In this document: piece after piece, positions 16,318-22,734 of the stretch
How positions within the stretch are numbered: position 1 is the stretch's first letter
Layout: every line of letters starts with the position of its first letter
From: Kiritimatiellia bacterium
Lineage (GTDB): Bacteria > Verrucomicrobiota > Kiritimatiellia > RFP12 > UBA1067
Reading direction: 5' to 3'
Assembly: GCA_017430155.1 (NCBI GenBank)
Contig: JAFRNO010000625.1
Span: 1-26,526 of the forward strand
Length of the DNA stretch: 26,526 bases
Notes under the pieces: model-generated
What the model was told of the DNA's origin: nothing
Seen by the model: only the letters and a program-made list of their open reading frames with translations
Database searches by the model: none
Position numbers and translations under genes: made by a program

Positions 16318-19300
16318 TCCGGGGATCCTCCTTGTCGACGACGACCTTGTAGAACTTCTTCGCCTCGTCCGGGTCGAAGGTGATGGCCAGGTCCACCTCG
16401 CCGTCCGCCGTCGCGTACACGAGCCCGTCGCCCTCGTAGCCGGCCTGCATCTTCTCCACCGTGGCCCACGGGCCGGCCAGCTCGTTCGCCGCGTAGAGCG
16501 AGTAGTAGTAGCCCTTGTGGCCGTTCGCGACCTTCGCCTCGACCGTCAGCGTGCCGTCGTCGTTCGCGTAGATCGTGAGCAGCTGCTCGCCGTCCGGCGG
16601 CACGGGGATGAGCTCCTCCTCGGGGACGTCCTCGTTCGGATCCTCCTCCTCCGCGACTTCAAGCTGCCAGACCCAGATGAGCGTCATGTCCTCGGAGACC
16701 TTGAAGCCAGCTCCCGAGCCGTCGCCCTCGTCGCTCGTCTCGTCGACAAACCAGCCCACGCAGCGCCACACGCCGCCCGTCGCGTCCACGACCGGACTCG
16801 GAATGGAGAAGCCCACCGTAATGGCCGGCACGTCGGCCGATTCGCCGTCGGCGAGGGAAATGGCCTGGCCCGGCACGGCGACCACCTTCGTCGCGGGGAC
16901 CGTGGCCACGTCCTCGAACGGATACAGGGCCTGCGGCTCTCCGTCCTCGTCCAGCTCAAGCGCATAGGACAGGACCGTCACCGTGTTCGTCTCGGCCGGC
17001 GCGTAGGCCGAACCCGACCCGCGGCGGAAGTTGGCCTGCACGGACACCGGCGCGAGGCAGTCCGAGACGAGCATGAGGCCCGCGGCGGACACGCCCTCCA
17101 CGAGTCCGATCTCCTTCCGGCCGTCGCCGCCGACCCACGACTCGAAGACGAAGCCGCCGGCCACGTCGGGCTCGGCCGTGAACGTGGCCGTCGCGCCGTA
17201 GGGATACCAGCCGCTCCCCGGCGTCACCTTGTTGTTCCTGCCGCCGCCGTTGATATTGTACACTTTGACCGTGACGTAGACCGCGTTCGTCTTCACCGAC
17301 CAGAGAAGCGAGACGACGTCGTTCGTGGCCACCGTGAACGTGGCCGTCGCCCCGGACCCCTTCTGCACCGCGCCGGTCGTCTCGTTCGTGAGCGTCCAGC
17401 CCGAACAGGTCAGCACCACGCCCGCCGTCTCGTTCGTGAGTTCGGAGAGCGACTTCACCGTCACCGACTGCCCGTCCTTTCTGAACGCGTTCACGTACTC
17501 GCCCGCCGCCGGCGTCTCCTCGACCGTGTTCGTGGCGCCCTCGTAGGTAATCGTGAAGAGCGGCGTCCCGTTCTCGAACGTGGGCGCCACGATCGCCAGC
17601 TTCGTGTTGCCCGACCGGCGCTGGTAGAGGTCCCAGCCCACGTCGAGCACGGCCTGCACGCGGTCCTCCTCGGTCACGTTCCAGTCGTACGTCAGCATGC
17701 CGTTGGAGGCGAGCCAGCGGTCGGACGCGTCCATCTCCTGCGGCAGGTACACGCCGACGGACGGCGACACGTCGCCCGCCGTGGACCCGGCTTCGCTGTA
17801 GATGTAGACGAACCGGTTCGTGAAGTCGCCCTCGTTCCCCTCGTCGAGGGCGTAGATGTAGTCGAGCACGGCCTGCGTGCCCGCGTCGCCGCCCGTGCCG
17901 CTCACGCGCAGCACGGCCTTGTTCTCGGCCAGCGCCGCGGCGATGGCGTCCTCCAGCCGGAAGCACACGGTCGCGTTGAGGAGCGGCCACGGCATGATCC
18001 AGTCGGGGAGGGCCGGGACGAGCTCGTCGGGGTCGGTCGATTCCGCCGCCGCCGCGCCGATCACGTACTGCGCCTGCTTGCCCATGCACTCGAGCGTGCC
18101 GCCCGACATCGACGCCGGCACGCGCGTGGCGAAGTAGCCGTTCGCGTCGGCGGCGATCACGCGCGTCTCGCCGTTCGTGTCCGTCACGCCCGGCATCGAG
18201 ATCGAGACGCCGGCCATGTTCACCTGGCCGACGACCGGCACGATGTCGTCCGTGTCGTAGCCGAGCATCGTCACGAGGCCGTCCACGACCTCGGAGAGAT
18301 AGTTGCCGCCGCCCACGGTGGCCTTCGTGTCGATGTACGGCAGCGCGTACCAGGCGTCGCCCGAACCGCCCCAGCCCATGAACACGCGCACGCGCTCCAC
18401 GCCGTCCGCATCGATGCCGTAGCCGACGGCCACCACCGAGTGTCCCTCAATGCTCATGCCCACCGGCACGCCCGCCCAGCACTGCGCGTAGATCAGCTTG
18501 CGCATCTGCTCCTCCGTGGGGTTCGCCGAGTAGAAGGCGAGGAAGCGCGAGTTCTTGAAGCCGAAGATTTCCCGGTACGCCTTATCGATGTTGCTCTCGA
18601 ACGCGCCGGACTCGCCGTCCGTCCACATCATCCCCACGCCCACGCCCGCGTCGTAGGCGACGCGGCCGAGCATCTCGCGCTGCTCGCCGGAGAGCTGGTC
18701 GTAGTCCGTGCGCGTCGTGCAGTTCGTGAAGAGGTTCCAGTCGTACGTGCCGCCGATCGTGGCCGCGTCTTTGCCGAAGGTGTCGCTGTAGGGGCTGCCG
18801 TTGTACTGGCAAGCCGGGTTCGCCACGCCGCTCGGGCAGTTCGTGACGCCGAAGAACTGCATCATCGCCGCGGCCGCCGTCGCGACGCAGCCGCACACCG
18901 CGTGGTTCGGCGTGTAGTAGTTGTAGCAGTAGCCGCCGCCGCCCGCGCTCTGGTTCCAGTGCGTGAAGCGCCCGTTCTTCTCAAAGCCGTCGACGACGTT
19001 GATCTGCACCTTGATCTCCTCGACGGCGTCCTTCACGCCCATGAGCGACGCGCCGCCGCCCACGCCGAGGCGCTGCCACTTCGCGCGCTTCACGGCCGCC
19101 CACTCCTGCGCGACGGACGAGACGGGCGACGCGCCCTGCAGCGACGCGCCGGCGGAGTCCTCGGGATAGAGGCCGAGGAAGCGCAGACGCCGACGCATGT
19201 CGCCCGCGAGGATGCCGCGCAGCGGATGCGCCGCAGGCAGCTCGCCGGGATCCTCCTCGAGCGCCGCGACCACGGGCTCGATCTCCGTGACCGGCGCCAC

Positions 19301-19531
19301 GACCACGCAGCCGCCGCCCGTCATCGACACCTGGTGCCACAGCACCGTGTGCGCGGCGTTCGTGTCGCTGACCGTGATCACGGACTGCGCGGACGCCCCC
19401 GCGCCGAACGCGGCGTTGCGCGCCGCCCACGCGTTGGCAGCGGTCATCGCCATTCCGGGCGACACCTCCCCCGCGCACGCGTAACCCGCGGCGAATGCGG
19501 CGACAAGCGCCAAAATAAAGCTCTTCTTCAT
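16307..19531 (-). CDS. Secreted C10-family (streptopain-like) cysteine peptidase with long C-terminal extension
   Basis: 1074 residues from ATG 19531. The signal peptide is MKKSFILALVAAFAAGYACA. A propeptide-like region follows (about 25-145, with GGGCVVVAPVTEIEPVVAA), then the C10 catalytic domain (about 185-425). The nucleophile is Cys215 in CGCVATAAAAMMQFF and the catalytic His is His364 in EGHSVVAVGYG. The 149-residue spacing and the following MGWGGSGDAWYAL (Trp387) match streptopain closely. The remaining 650 residues are not protease: an unassigned segment (about 425-740), an InlB/Listeria-Bacteroides-type repeat (about 775-810, YGATATFTAEPD...FESWVGG), and a C-terminal GYYYSLYAANELAGPW...KKFYKVVV module of a type I associate with secreted PVC-group proteins. 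A GTG start at 19540 is possible, but it overlaps the better-placed GGTGAG ribosome-binding site of the ATG. It is the first gene behind the promoter at 19601-19628 and overlaps the lipoprotein gene. Confidence 0.92.
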   Translation of the reverse strand: MKKSFILALVAAFAAGYACAGEVSPGMAMTAANAWAARNAAFGAGASAQSVITVSDTNAAHTVLWHQVSMTGGGCVVVAPVTEIEPVVAALEEDPGELPAAHPLRGILAGDMRRRLRFLGLYPEDSAGASLQGASPVSSVAQEWAAVKRAKWQRLGVGGGASLMGVKDAVEEIKVQINVVDGFEKNGRFTHWNQSAGGGGYCYNYYTPNHAVCGCVATAAAAMMQFFGVTNCPSGVANPACQYNGSPYSDTFGKDAATIGGTYDWNLFTNCTTRTDYDQLSGEQREMLGRVAYDAGVGVGMMWTDGESGAFESNIDKAYREIFGFKNSRFLAFYSANPTEEQMRKLIYAQCWAGVPVGMSIEGHSVVAVGYGIDADGVERVRVFMGWGGSGDAWYALPYIDTKATVGGGNYLSEVVDGLVTMLGYDTDDIVPVVGQVNMAGVSISMPGVTDTNGETRVIAADANGYFATRVPASMSGGTLECMGKQAQYVIGAAAAESTDPDELVPALPDWIMPWPLLNATVCFRLEDAIAAALAENKAVLRVSGTGGDAGTQAVLDYIYALDEGNEGDFTNRFVYIYSEAGSTAGDVSPSVGVYLPQEMDASDRWLASNGMLTYDWNVTEEDRVQAVLDVGWDLYQRRSGNTKLAIVAPTFENGTPLFTITYEGATNTVEETPAAGEYVNAFRKDGQSVTVKSLSELTNETAGVVLTCSGWTLTNETTGAVQKGSGATATFTVATNDVVSLLWSVKTNAVYVTVKVYNINGGGRNNKVTPGSGWYPYGATATFTAEPDVAGGFVFESWVGGDGRKEIGLVEGVSAAGLMLVSDCLAPVSVQANFRRGSGSAYAPAETNTVTVLSYALELDEDGEPQALYPFEDVATVPATKVVAVPGQAISLADGESADVPAITVGFSIPSPVVDATGGVWRCVGWFVDETSDEGDGSGAGFKVSEDMTLIWVWQLEVAEEEDPNEDVPEEELIPVPPDGEQLLTIYANDDGTLTVEAKVANGHKGYYYSLYAANELAGPWATVEKMQAGYEGDGLVYATADGEVDLAITFDPDEAKKFYKVVVDKEDPRNDD

Positions 19532-19566
19532 ACGGCTCACCGTCCTATCCAGACAAGCTCAAGCGA

Positions 19567-19584
19567 GGGAAGTGTACACTTCCC
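19567..19584. promoter_or_regulatory. 18-bp perfect palindrome in the protease leader (candidate operator)
   Basis: GGGAAGTGTACACTTCCC, with perfect dyad symmetry around 19575/19576 and no spacer. It sits about 17 bp downstream of the -10 box of the promoter at 19601-19628 (roughly +11 to +28) and 36 bp before the protease start codon. A zero-loop palindrome suits a dimeric DNA-binding repressor better than an RNA hairpin. I do not recognise the binding family. Confidence 0.6.
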
Positions 19585-19600
19585 CGAAAATCTGGACGAA

Positions 19601-19628
19601 ATTATACACGGAATCGGCGCGAAAGCAA
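19601..19628 (-). promoter_or_regulatory. Sigma70-type promoter of the protease/giant-protein cassette
   Basis: On the minus strand TTGCTT (19628-19623), a 16-bp spacer and a perfect TATAAT (19606-19601). Transcription would start near 19594, giving a leader of about 60 nt that contains the palindrome at 19567-19584. The -35 lies only four bases beyond the T-run that follows the deacylase stop. Confidence 0.75.
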
Positions 19629-19631
19629 ATG

Positions 19632-19659
19632 AAAAAAATCAAATTCTTTCAAGAAATTT
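19632..19659 (-). terminator. Possible weak terminator overlapping the deacylase 3' end
   Basis: An A/T-rich imperfect inverted repeat (AAATTTCTT ... AAGAATTT on the minus strand, 19659-19641) within the last codons is followed by the TGA and then seven Ts (19638-19632). The stem is all but free of G-C pairs, so folding is weak. The T-run placement directly before the next promoter is the main support. Confidence 0.35.
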
Positions 19660-21306
19660 TCCTTGACGGCTTCCCGTGAAGGTCCCCGACCGATACGACA
19701 AGACCCCGTTCACGAGCACCGCTTCCATGCCCGAAGCGAACGCGTGTGGTGACATATAGGTGACATTCTCGCGGAAATTCGCCTCTTGCCACACGGCGAG
19801 ATCGGCGTACGCGCCGGGCTTGACGACGCCGCGGTCGCGGATGCCGAAGCGCGCCGCCGGCACGGAGGTCATGCGCCGGATCGCCTCCTCGCGCGAGCAG
19901 ATGCGCGCGTGCCCCTCCACGCCGCCCGTGAGCAGACGGAAGAAACGCGGCATCGTGCCGTAGGCGCGCGGATGCGGATGGTCCTTGCCGAGCGGCCCCC
20001 ACGGCGCGCGCAACGAGGCGTCGCTGCCGGGGACGATCCACGGACGCTCGAGGATCTTCTGCAGGTTCTCCTCGCTCATGCCGAAGAAGAACGCGCCCGT
20101 GCGGCACGCGTCGGCGGCGAGAATATCGCAAATGATCGTGCCGGGGGTGGCCGCGGCTCGCGGGGACGCTCGCCCTCCCATGATTTCATTAATGCTTTTG
20201 CCGCTACATGCGCGAGTCGCTTCAGCCCACGTGCCGCCGATCATCACCGCGGACCAGTCGCGGTCCTGCGCGTCGATCTCCGCGGCGATGCGCGCGCGGG
20301 TCGCGGGATCCTTCAGGCGCTCGATCTCCGCCGCCACGCCGCCCTCGCCCGCCCAGTCGGGAAAGACCACGTCGAGGTCGGTGCCCGCCGCGCAGTAGGG
20401 ATAGCGGTCGCTGCCGAGCAGCTCGCCCGCGCCGACCGCGCGCTCGATCTTCGCGAGCACGTCGTCGATCTTGCCCCAGTTGCGGCGTCCGCTCGTCTTG
20501 AGGTGCGAGATCTCCGCGCGGATGCCCGTCGCGCGCACGAGGTCGAGCACCTCGTCGATCGCCTCGAGGATCGCGTCGCCCTCCGATCGCATGTGCGTGG
20601 CGTAGTAGCCGCCGCGCGCCGCCGCCACGCGCGCGAGCGCCGTCACCTCGGCCGCGTCGGAGTACTTGCCGGGCTGGTAGACGAGGCCCGTCGTGAGGCC
20701 CCATCCCCCGTCGTCGAGCTCGCGCGCGAGGAGGTTCTCCATCGCGCGCAGCGTCTCGGGCGTCGCGCGCACGGCGTCGTAGCCGATCACCGAACTGCGC
20801 AGCGTGTTGTGCCCCACGAACTGCACGGTGTTGATGGCGGGACGCACCTGGTCGAGCAGCGCGCGGTACTCCGCCATCGACCGCCAGGTGGGACCGGGCG
20901 TGCCGTCGCCGCCCGGATACGTCATCGACGCCCAGTCGCTCGAGAGCCGCGCCGCGCCGTAGCGCGGCACGGCGCTGCCGCCGCACTGCCCGTTGATCTC
21001 GGTGGTGATTCCCTGCGACAGCTTCGACGGCGCGTCCGGTTCGATGAGGAGGTAGGTGTCGCTGTGCGCGTGCGCGTCGATGAAGCCGGGCGTCACGAGA
21101 CAGCCCGTGGCGTCGATTGCGGGAATCTGCGAAAGGGGCTTCGGATCGGGACTGGCGGGACTAACGGGACATCCGGGACTAACGGGACTTGCGGGACGCG
21201 GCAATATGTCGGCGATGCGGTCGCCCTCGACCAGCACGTCGGCGGGGAACGCCGCGCGCCCCGTGCCGTCGACGACGAGGCCGTTGCGGATGAGCACACT
21301 AGACAT
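19639..21306 (-). CDS. N-acyl-D-amino-acid deacylase (D-aminoacylase family amidohydrolase)
   Basis: 555-residue metal-dependent amidohydrolase expected to remove the acyl group from N-acyl-D-amino acids; cytoplasmic, no signal peptide. It starts with the small beta domain (VLIRNGLVVDGTG, ADVLVEGDRI), followed by the metal-binding PGFIDAHAHSD, GQCGGSA (usually GNCG), TGLVYQPGKY, YYATHMRSEG and AEISHLKTSGRRNWGK motifs, then SDRYPYCAAGTDL, GSDAS, HPRAYGT and a C-terminal KPGAYADLAVW. Residues about 36-53 are an extra Pro/Ser/Gly-rich loop made by a 9-bp tandem repeat. The ATG at 21306 overlaps the smpB stop by 8 nt (21299-21306), so translation is likely coupled to smpB. D-hydantoinase- or dipeptidase-like substrates are possible alternatives; use in turnover of peptidoglycan-derived D-amino acids is inference. 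Confidence 0.9.
   Translation of the reverse strand: MSSVLIRNGLVVDGTGRAAFPADVLVEGDRIADILPRPASPVSPGCPVSPASPDPKPLSQIPAIDATGCLVTPGFIDAHAHSDTYLLIEPDAPSKLSQGITTEINGQCGGSAVPRYGAARLSSDWASMTYPGGDGTPGPTWRSMAEYRALLDQVRPAINTVQFVGHNTLRSSVIGYDAVRATPETLRAMENLLARELDDGGWGLTTGLVYQPGKYSDAAEVTALARVAAARGGYYATHMRSEGDAILEAIDEVLDLVRATGIRAEISHLKTSGRRNWGKIDDVLAKIERAVGAGELLGSDRYPYCAAGTDLDVVFPDWAGEGGVAAEIERLKDPATRARIAAEIDAQDRDWSAVMIGGTWAEATRACSGKSINEIMGGRASPRAAATPGTIICDILAADACRTGAFFFGMSEENLQKILERPWIVPGSDASLRAPWGPLGKDHPHPRAYGTMPRFFRLLTGGVEGHARICSREEAIRRMTSVPAARFGIRDRGVVKPGAYADLAVWQEANFRENVTYMSPHAFASGMEAVLVNGVLSYRSGTFTGSRQGKFLERI
21148..21201 (-). repeat. Six-copy 9-bp tandem repeat within the deacylase gene
   Basis: Six consecutive 9-base units beginning GGGAC on the plus strand (GGGACTGGC, GGGACTAAC, GGGACATCC, GGGACTAAC, GGGACTTGC, GGGACGCGG). 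The GGGAC core is invariant and the last four bases vary; two units are identical. As nine is divisible by three, the array encodes a three-residue Pro/Ser-type period (PASPVSPGCPVSPASP) and copy-number change would keep the frame. Confidence 0.9.
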
Positions 21307-21766
21307 CGCCGCGTTCCATGTCGCGCTTCAGCGCCTTCTTCTTGAGCGCGTCGCGCTTGTCGTGCAGCGCCTTTCCGCGGCAGACGCCGAGCTCCAGCTT
21401 CACGCGCCCGTTCTTGAGGTAGAGCCGCAACGGCACGAGCGTGAGGCCCTTCGCCTCCGTCTTGAGACGCAGCGCCTCCACTTCCTTCCTGTGCACGAGC
21501 AGCTTGCGGTTCTGCTGGGGACGGTGGTTGAACCGGTTGCCGAACGCGTACACGGGGATGTTCATCTGCACGACGTACAGCTCGCCGCCCAGCACCGCGC
21601 CGTACGAACCGGAAAGAGAGGCCTCGCCGTTGCGCACCACCTTCACCTCGGTGCCCGAAAGCACGATGCCGCACTCGATTTTGTCGAGAACGGCATAGTC
21701 GTGCCAGGCCCGGCGGTTGACGGTCAAGTCGCCTGCGGGGACCTTCTTCTTTTTCTTGTCGGCCAT
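21299..21766 (-). CDS. smpB: SsrA-binding protein SmpB
   Basis: The tmRNA-binding partner in trans-translation: it delivers tmRNA to ribosomes stalled on broken messages. 155 residues, the usual length. The OB-fold core shows NRRAWHDYAVLDKIECGIVLSGTEVK, RNGEASLSGSY, GNRFNHRPQQNRKLLVHRKEVEAL and YLKNGRVKLELGVCRGKALHDKR, followed by the basic tail that enters the decoding centre. The ATG at 21766 shares its A with the rpoZ stop (TGATG), a typical coupling arrangement; a GTG one codon earlier (21769) is possible. The tmRNA gene itself is not in the window. Confidence 0.96.
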   Translation of the reverse strand: MADKKKKKVPAGDLTVNRRAWHDYAVLDKIECGIVLSGTEVKVVRNGEASLSGSYGAVLGGELYVVQMNIPVYAFGNRFNHRPQQNRKLLVHRKEVEALRLKTEAKGLTLVPLRLYLKNGRVKLELGVCRGKALHDKRDALKKKALKRDMERGDV

Positions 21767-22041
21767 CACTCGGCGAAGATGGACTTCAGCGCCGCGTGCT
21801 TCGAATGGCGCGTCTTCGCGTCCTCCGCACGCGCGATCGCGTCGAAGTCGATCTCGGAAATGAGCTTGCCCTCGGCGACCTCGCGCAGCGCGGTGTCAAC
21901 CTTGTCCTCTTCAGACGACTCCGGCATCACAAGCGGCTTCTCGCCCGCAATGAGCTGCTTCTCCCGCTTCGAGATGAGGTTCACGAGAACCGGCACCGAC
22001 GGGACGCGTTCATGGGCTTTTTTCAAAAATTCAATATTCAT
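21766..22041 (-). CDS. rpoZ: DNA-directed RNA polymerase omega subunit
   Basis: 91 residues; a small assembly subunit of RNA polymerase that clamps the beta-prime C-terminus. The family pattern is visible as RVPSVPVLVNLISKREKQLIAGEKPLV followed by VDTALREVAEGKL. The C-terminal tail (AKTRHSKHAALKSIFAE) is less conserved. The start ATG at 22041 has GGAGGA (22050-22045) four bases upstream. Its stop overlaps the smpB start by one base, and it is the first gene behind the promoter at 22072-22100, forming the trio rpoZ-smpB-deacylase. Confidence 0.9.
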   Translation of the reverse strand: MNIEFLKKAHERVPSVPVLVNLISKREKQLIAGEKPLVMPESSEEDKVDTALREVAEGKLISEIDFDAIARAEDAKTRHSKHAALKSIFAE

Positions 22042-22071
22042 GATTCCTCCGCTGTTGAAAAGGAGTTAGAT

Positions 22072-22100
22072 AGTATACCTTTTTTCTCGCCCGAAAGCAA
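22072..22100 (-). promoter_or_regulatory. Promoter of the rpoZ-smpB-deacylase operon
   Basis: On the minus strand TTGCTT (22100-22095), a 17-bp spacer and TATACT (22077-22072), 5 of 6 matches for the -10. Transcription would start about 25 nt before the rpoZ start codon. The -35 and its next bases (TTGCTTTCG) are identical to those of the promoter at 19601-19628. Confidence 0.7.
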
Positions 22101-22111
22101 GGGGGAATGAA

Positions 22112-22507
22112 TCAATTGAATGGAACGCCATTCTTGTCAGTAGTCGTGATGCAAGCCTCTATGATGGCCCATACCCAGACGACGAGCGAAGAGATGCCGC
22201 ACGTAAATGACCCCCCGAGAACCGATATCAGGAGCTGCGTAACACCACGTTCCATATATCCGGCGTAGAAGTTGTGGATGCCGAGTCCACCCAGGAAAAT
22301 CGCCAGCAGCACGTAGGCGATCCGGCTTTTGGGCGGTACGTTCAGCACCATGTTCGTCGCAGGCTGGGGCGCGGCATACGCACCCCCCGCCGGAAAGGTA
22401 GGGGGGACAGGAGCCTGCGGAACAGGCCCGGCCTTCACCGCCGCGCCACAAACCGAACAAAATGACGATCCTGGCAGCACTTCGTTATTACATCTTTCGC
22501 ACTTCAC
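22112..22507 (-). CDS. Zinc-ribbon and TM2-domain membrane protein
   Basis: 131 residues. An N-terminal zinc ribbon, CERCN...FCSVCG (four cysteines at about 3, 6, 17 and 20), is followed by a Pro/Ala-rich linker (about 25-50) and a TM2 domain: a first helix in SRIAYVLLAIFLGGLGIHNFYAG with the typical G-x-H-x-F-Y-x-G, then GVTQLLISVLGG and a second helix in SSLVVWVWAIIEACI. It begins with GTG at 22507, with AAGGAG eight bases upstream. The role of such proteins is unsettled; the ribbon probably binds zinc on the cytoplasmic side. Codon use is visibly less GC-rich than in the neighbours. It has its own candidate promoter, and rpoZ behind it starts a separate unit. Confidence 0.88.
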   Translation of the reverse strand: MKCERCNNEVLPGSSFCSVCGAAVKAGPVPQAPVPPTFPAGGAYAAPQPATNMVLNVPPKSRIAYVLLAIFLGGLGIHNFYAGYMERGVTQLLISVLGGSFTCGISSLVVWVWAIIEACITTTDKNGVPFN

Positions 22508-22553
22508 TTTTCGTTCTCCTTTTCGCCTTCTGAGGGTCAGACAAAACGCGGTC

Positions 22554-22591
22554 AGTTTATCATATTATGTATCGTGAAGTCAATCTGGCAA
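22554..22591 (-). promoter_or_regulatory. Candidate promoter of the TM2 gene
   Basis: An AT-rich stretch holds two overlapping candidates, each with an 18-bp spacer: TTGACT (22583-22578) with TAAACT (22559-22554), and TTGCCA (22591-22586) with TAATAT (22567-22562). The sequence does not decide between them. It lies directly after the terminator of the upstream operon. Confidence 0.5.
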
Positions 22592-22632
22592 AAAACGAAA
22601 ACCGAACCGCTGGGTTTCGGTTCGGTTTCGTT
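22590..22632 (-). terminator. Rho-independent terminator of the rmlB/acyl-CoA synthetase/membrane-protein unit
   Basis: On the minus strand AACGAAACCGAACC (22632-22619), a 10-base loop and the complementary GGTTCGGTTTTCGTT (22608-22594, one bulged base) run into six Ts (22595-22590). It lies about 100 nt after the stop of the membrane-protein gene and immediately before the candidate promoter of the TM2 gene. Confidence 0.75.
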
Positions 22633-22660
22633 CAACAAGGTAACAAATGAAGTTTTCGGA

Positions 22661-22677
22661 GCAGGAGTCTCACCCGC
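22661..22677 (-). other. T-arm-like stem-loop in the intergenic region
   Basis: The minus strand reads GCGGG-TGAGACT-CCTGC: a 5-bp stem (one G-U) and a 7-base loop, the size of a tRNA/tmRNA T-arm, but the loop lacks the usual TTC start. No tRNA body surrounds it. An 8-bp direct repeat TGACAAAC lies just beyond, at 22701-22708 and 22712-22719. It may be an attachment-site remnant or chance. Confidence 0.25.
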
Positions 22678-22734
22678 GTCCACAAGAGTATATGCGGGGA
22701 TGACAAACCGCTGACAAACTTTTTCAAAAAAATT

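Noticed and set aside
16517..19666. 1049-codon plus-strand frame opposite the C10 protease
   Set aside because: Also codon-aligned with a clearly real gene, of low-complexity Arg/Val/His composition and without a recognisable domain or good start context.
21148..21201. CRISPR array
   Set aside because: The repeats are contiguous 9-bp units inside a coding sequence, without spacers or cas genes.
22661..22677. A tRNA or tmRNA gene at the T-arm-like hairpin
   Set aside because: No acceptor, D or anticodon arms are found around it, and the 5' side is occupied by a membrane-protein gene.
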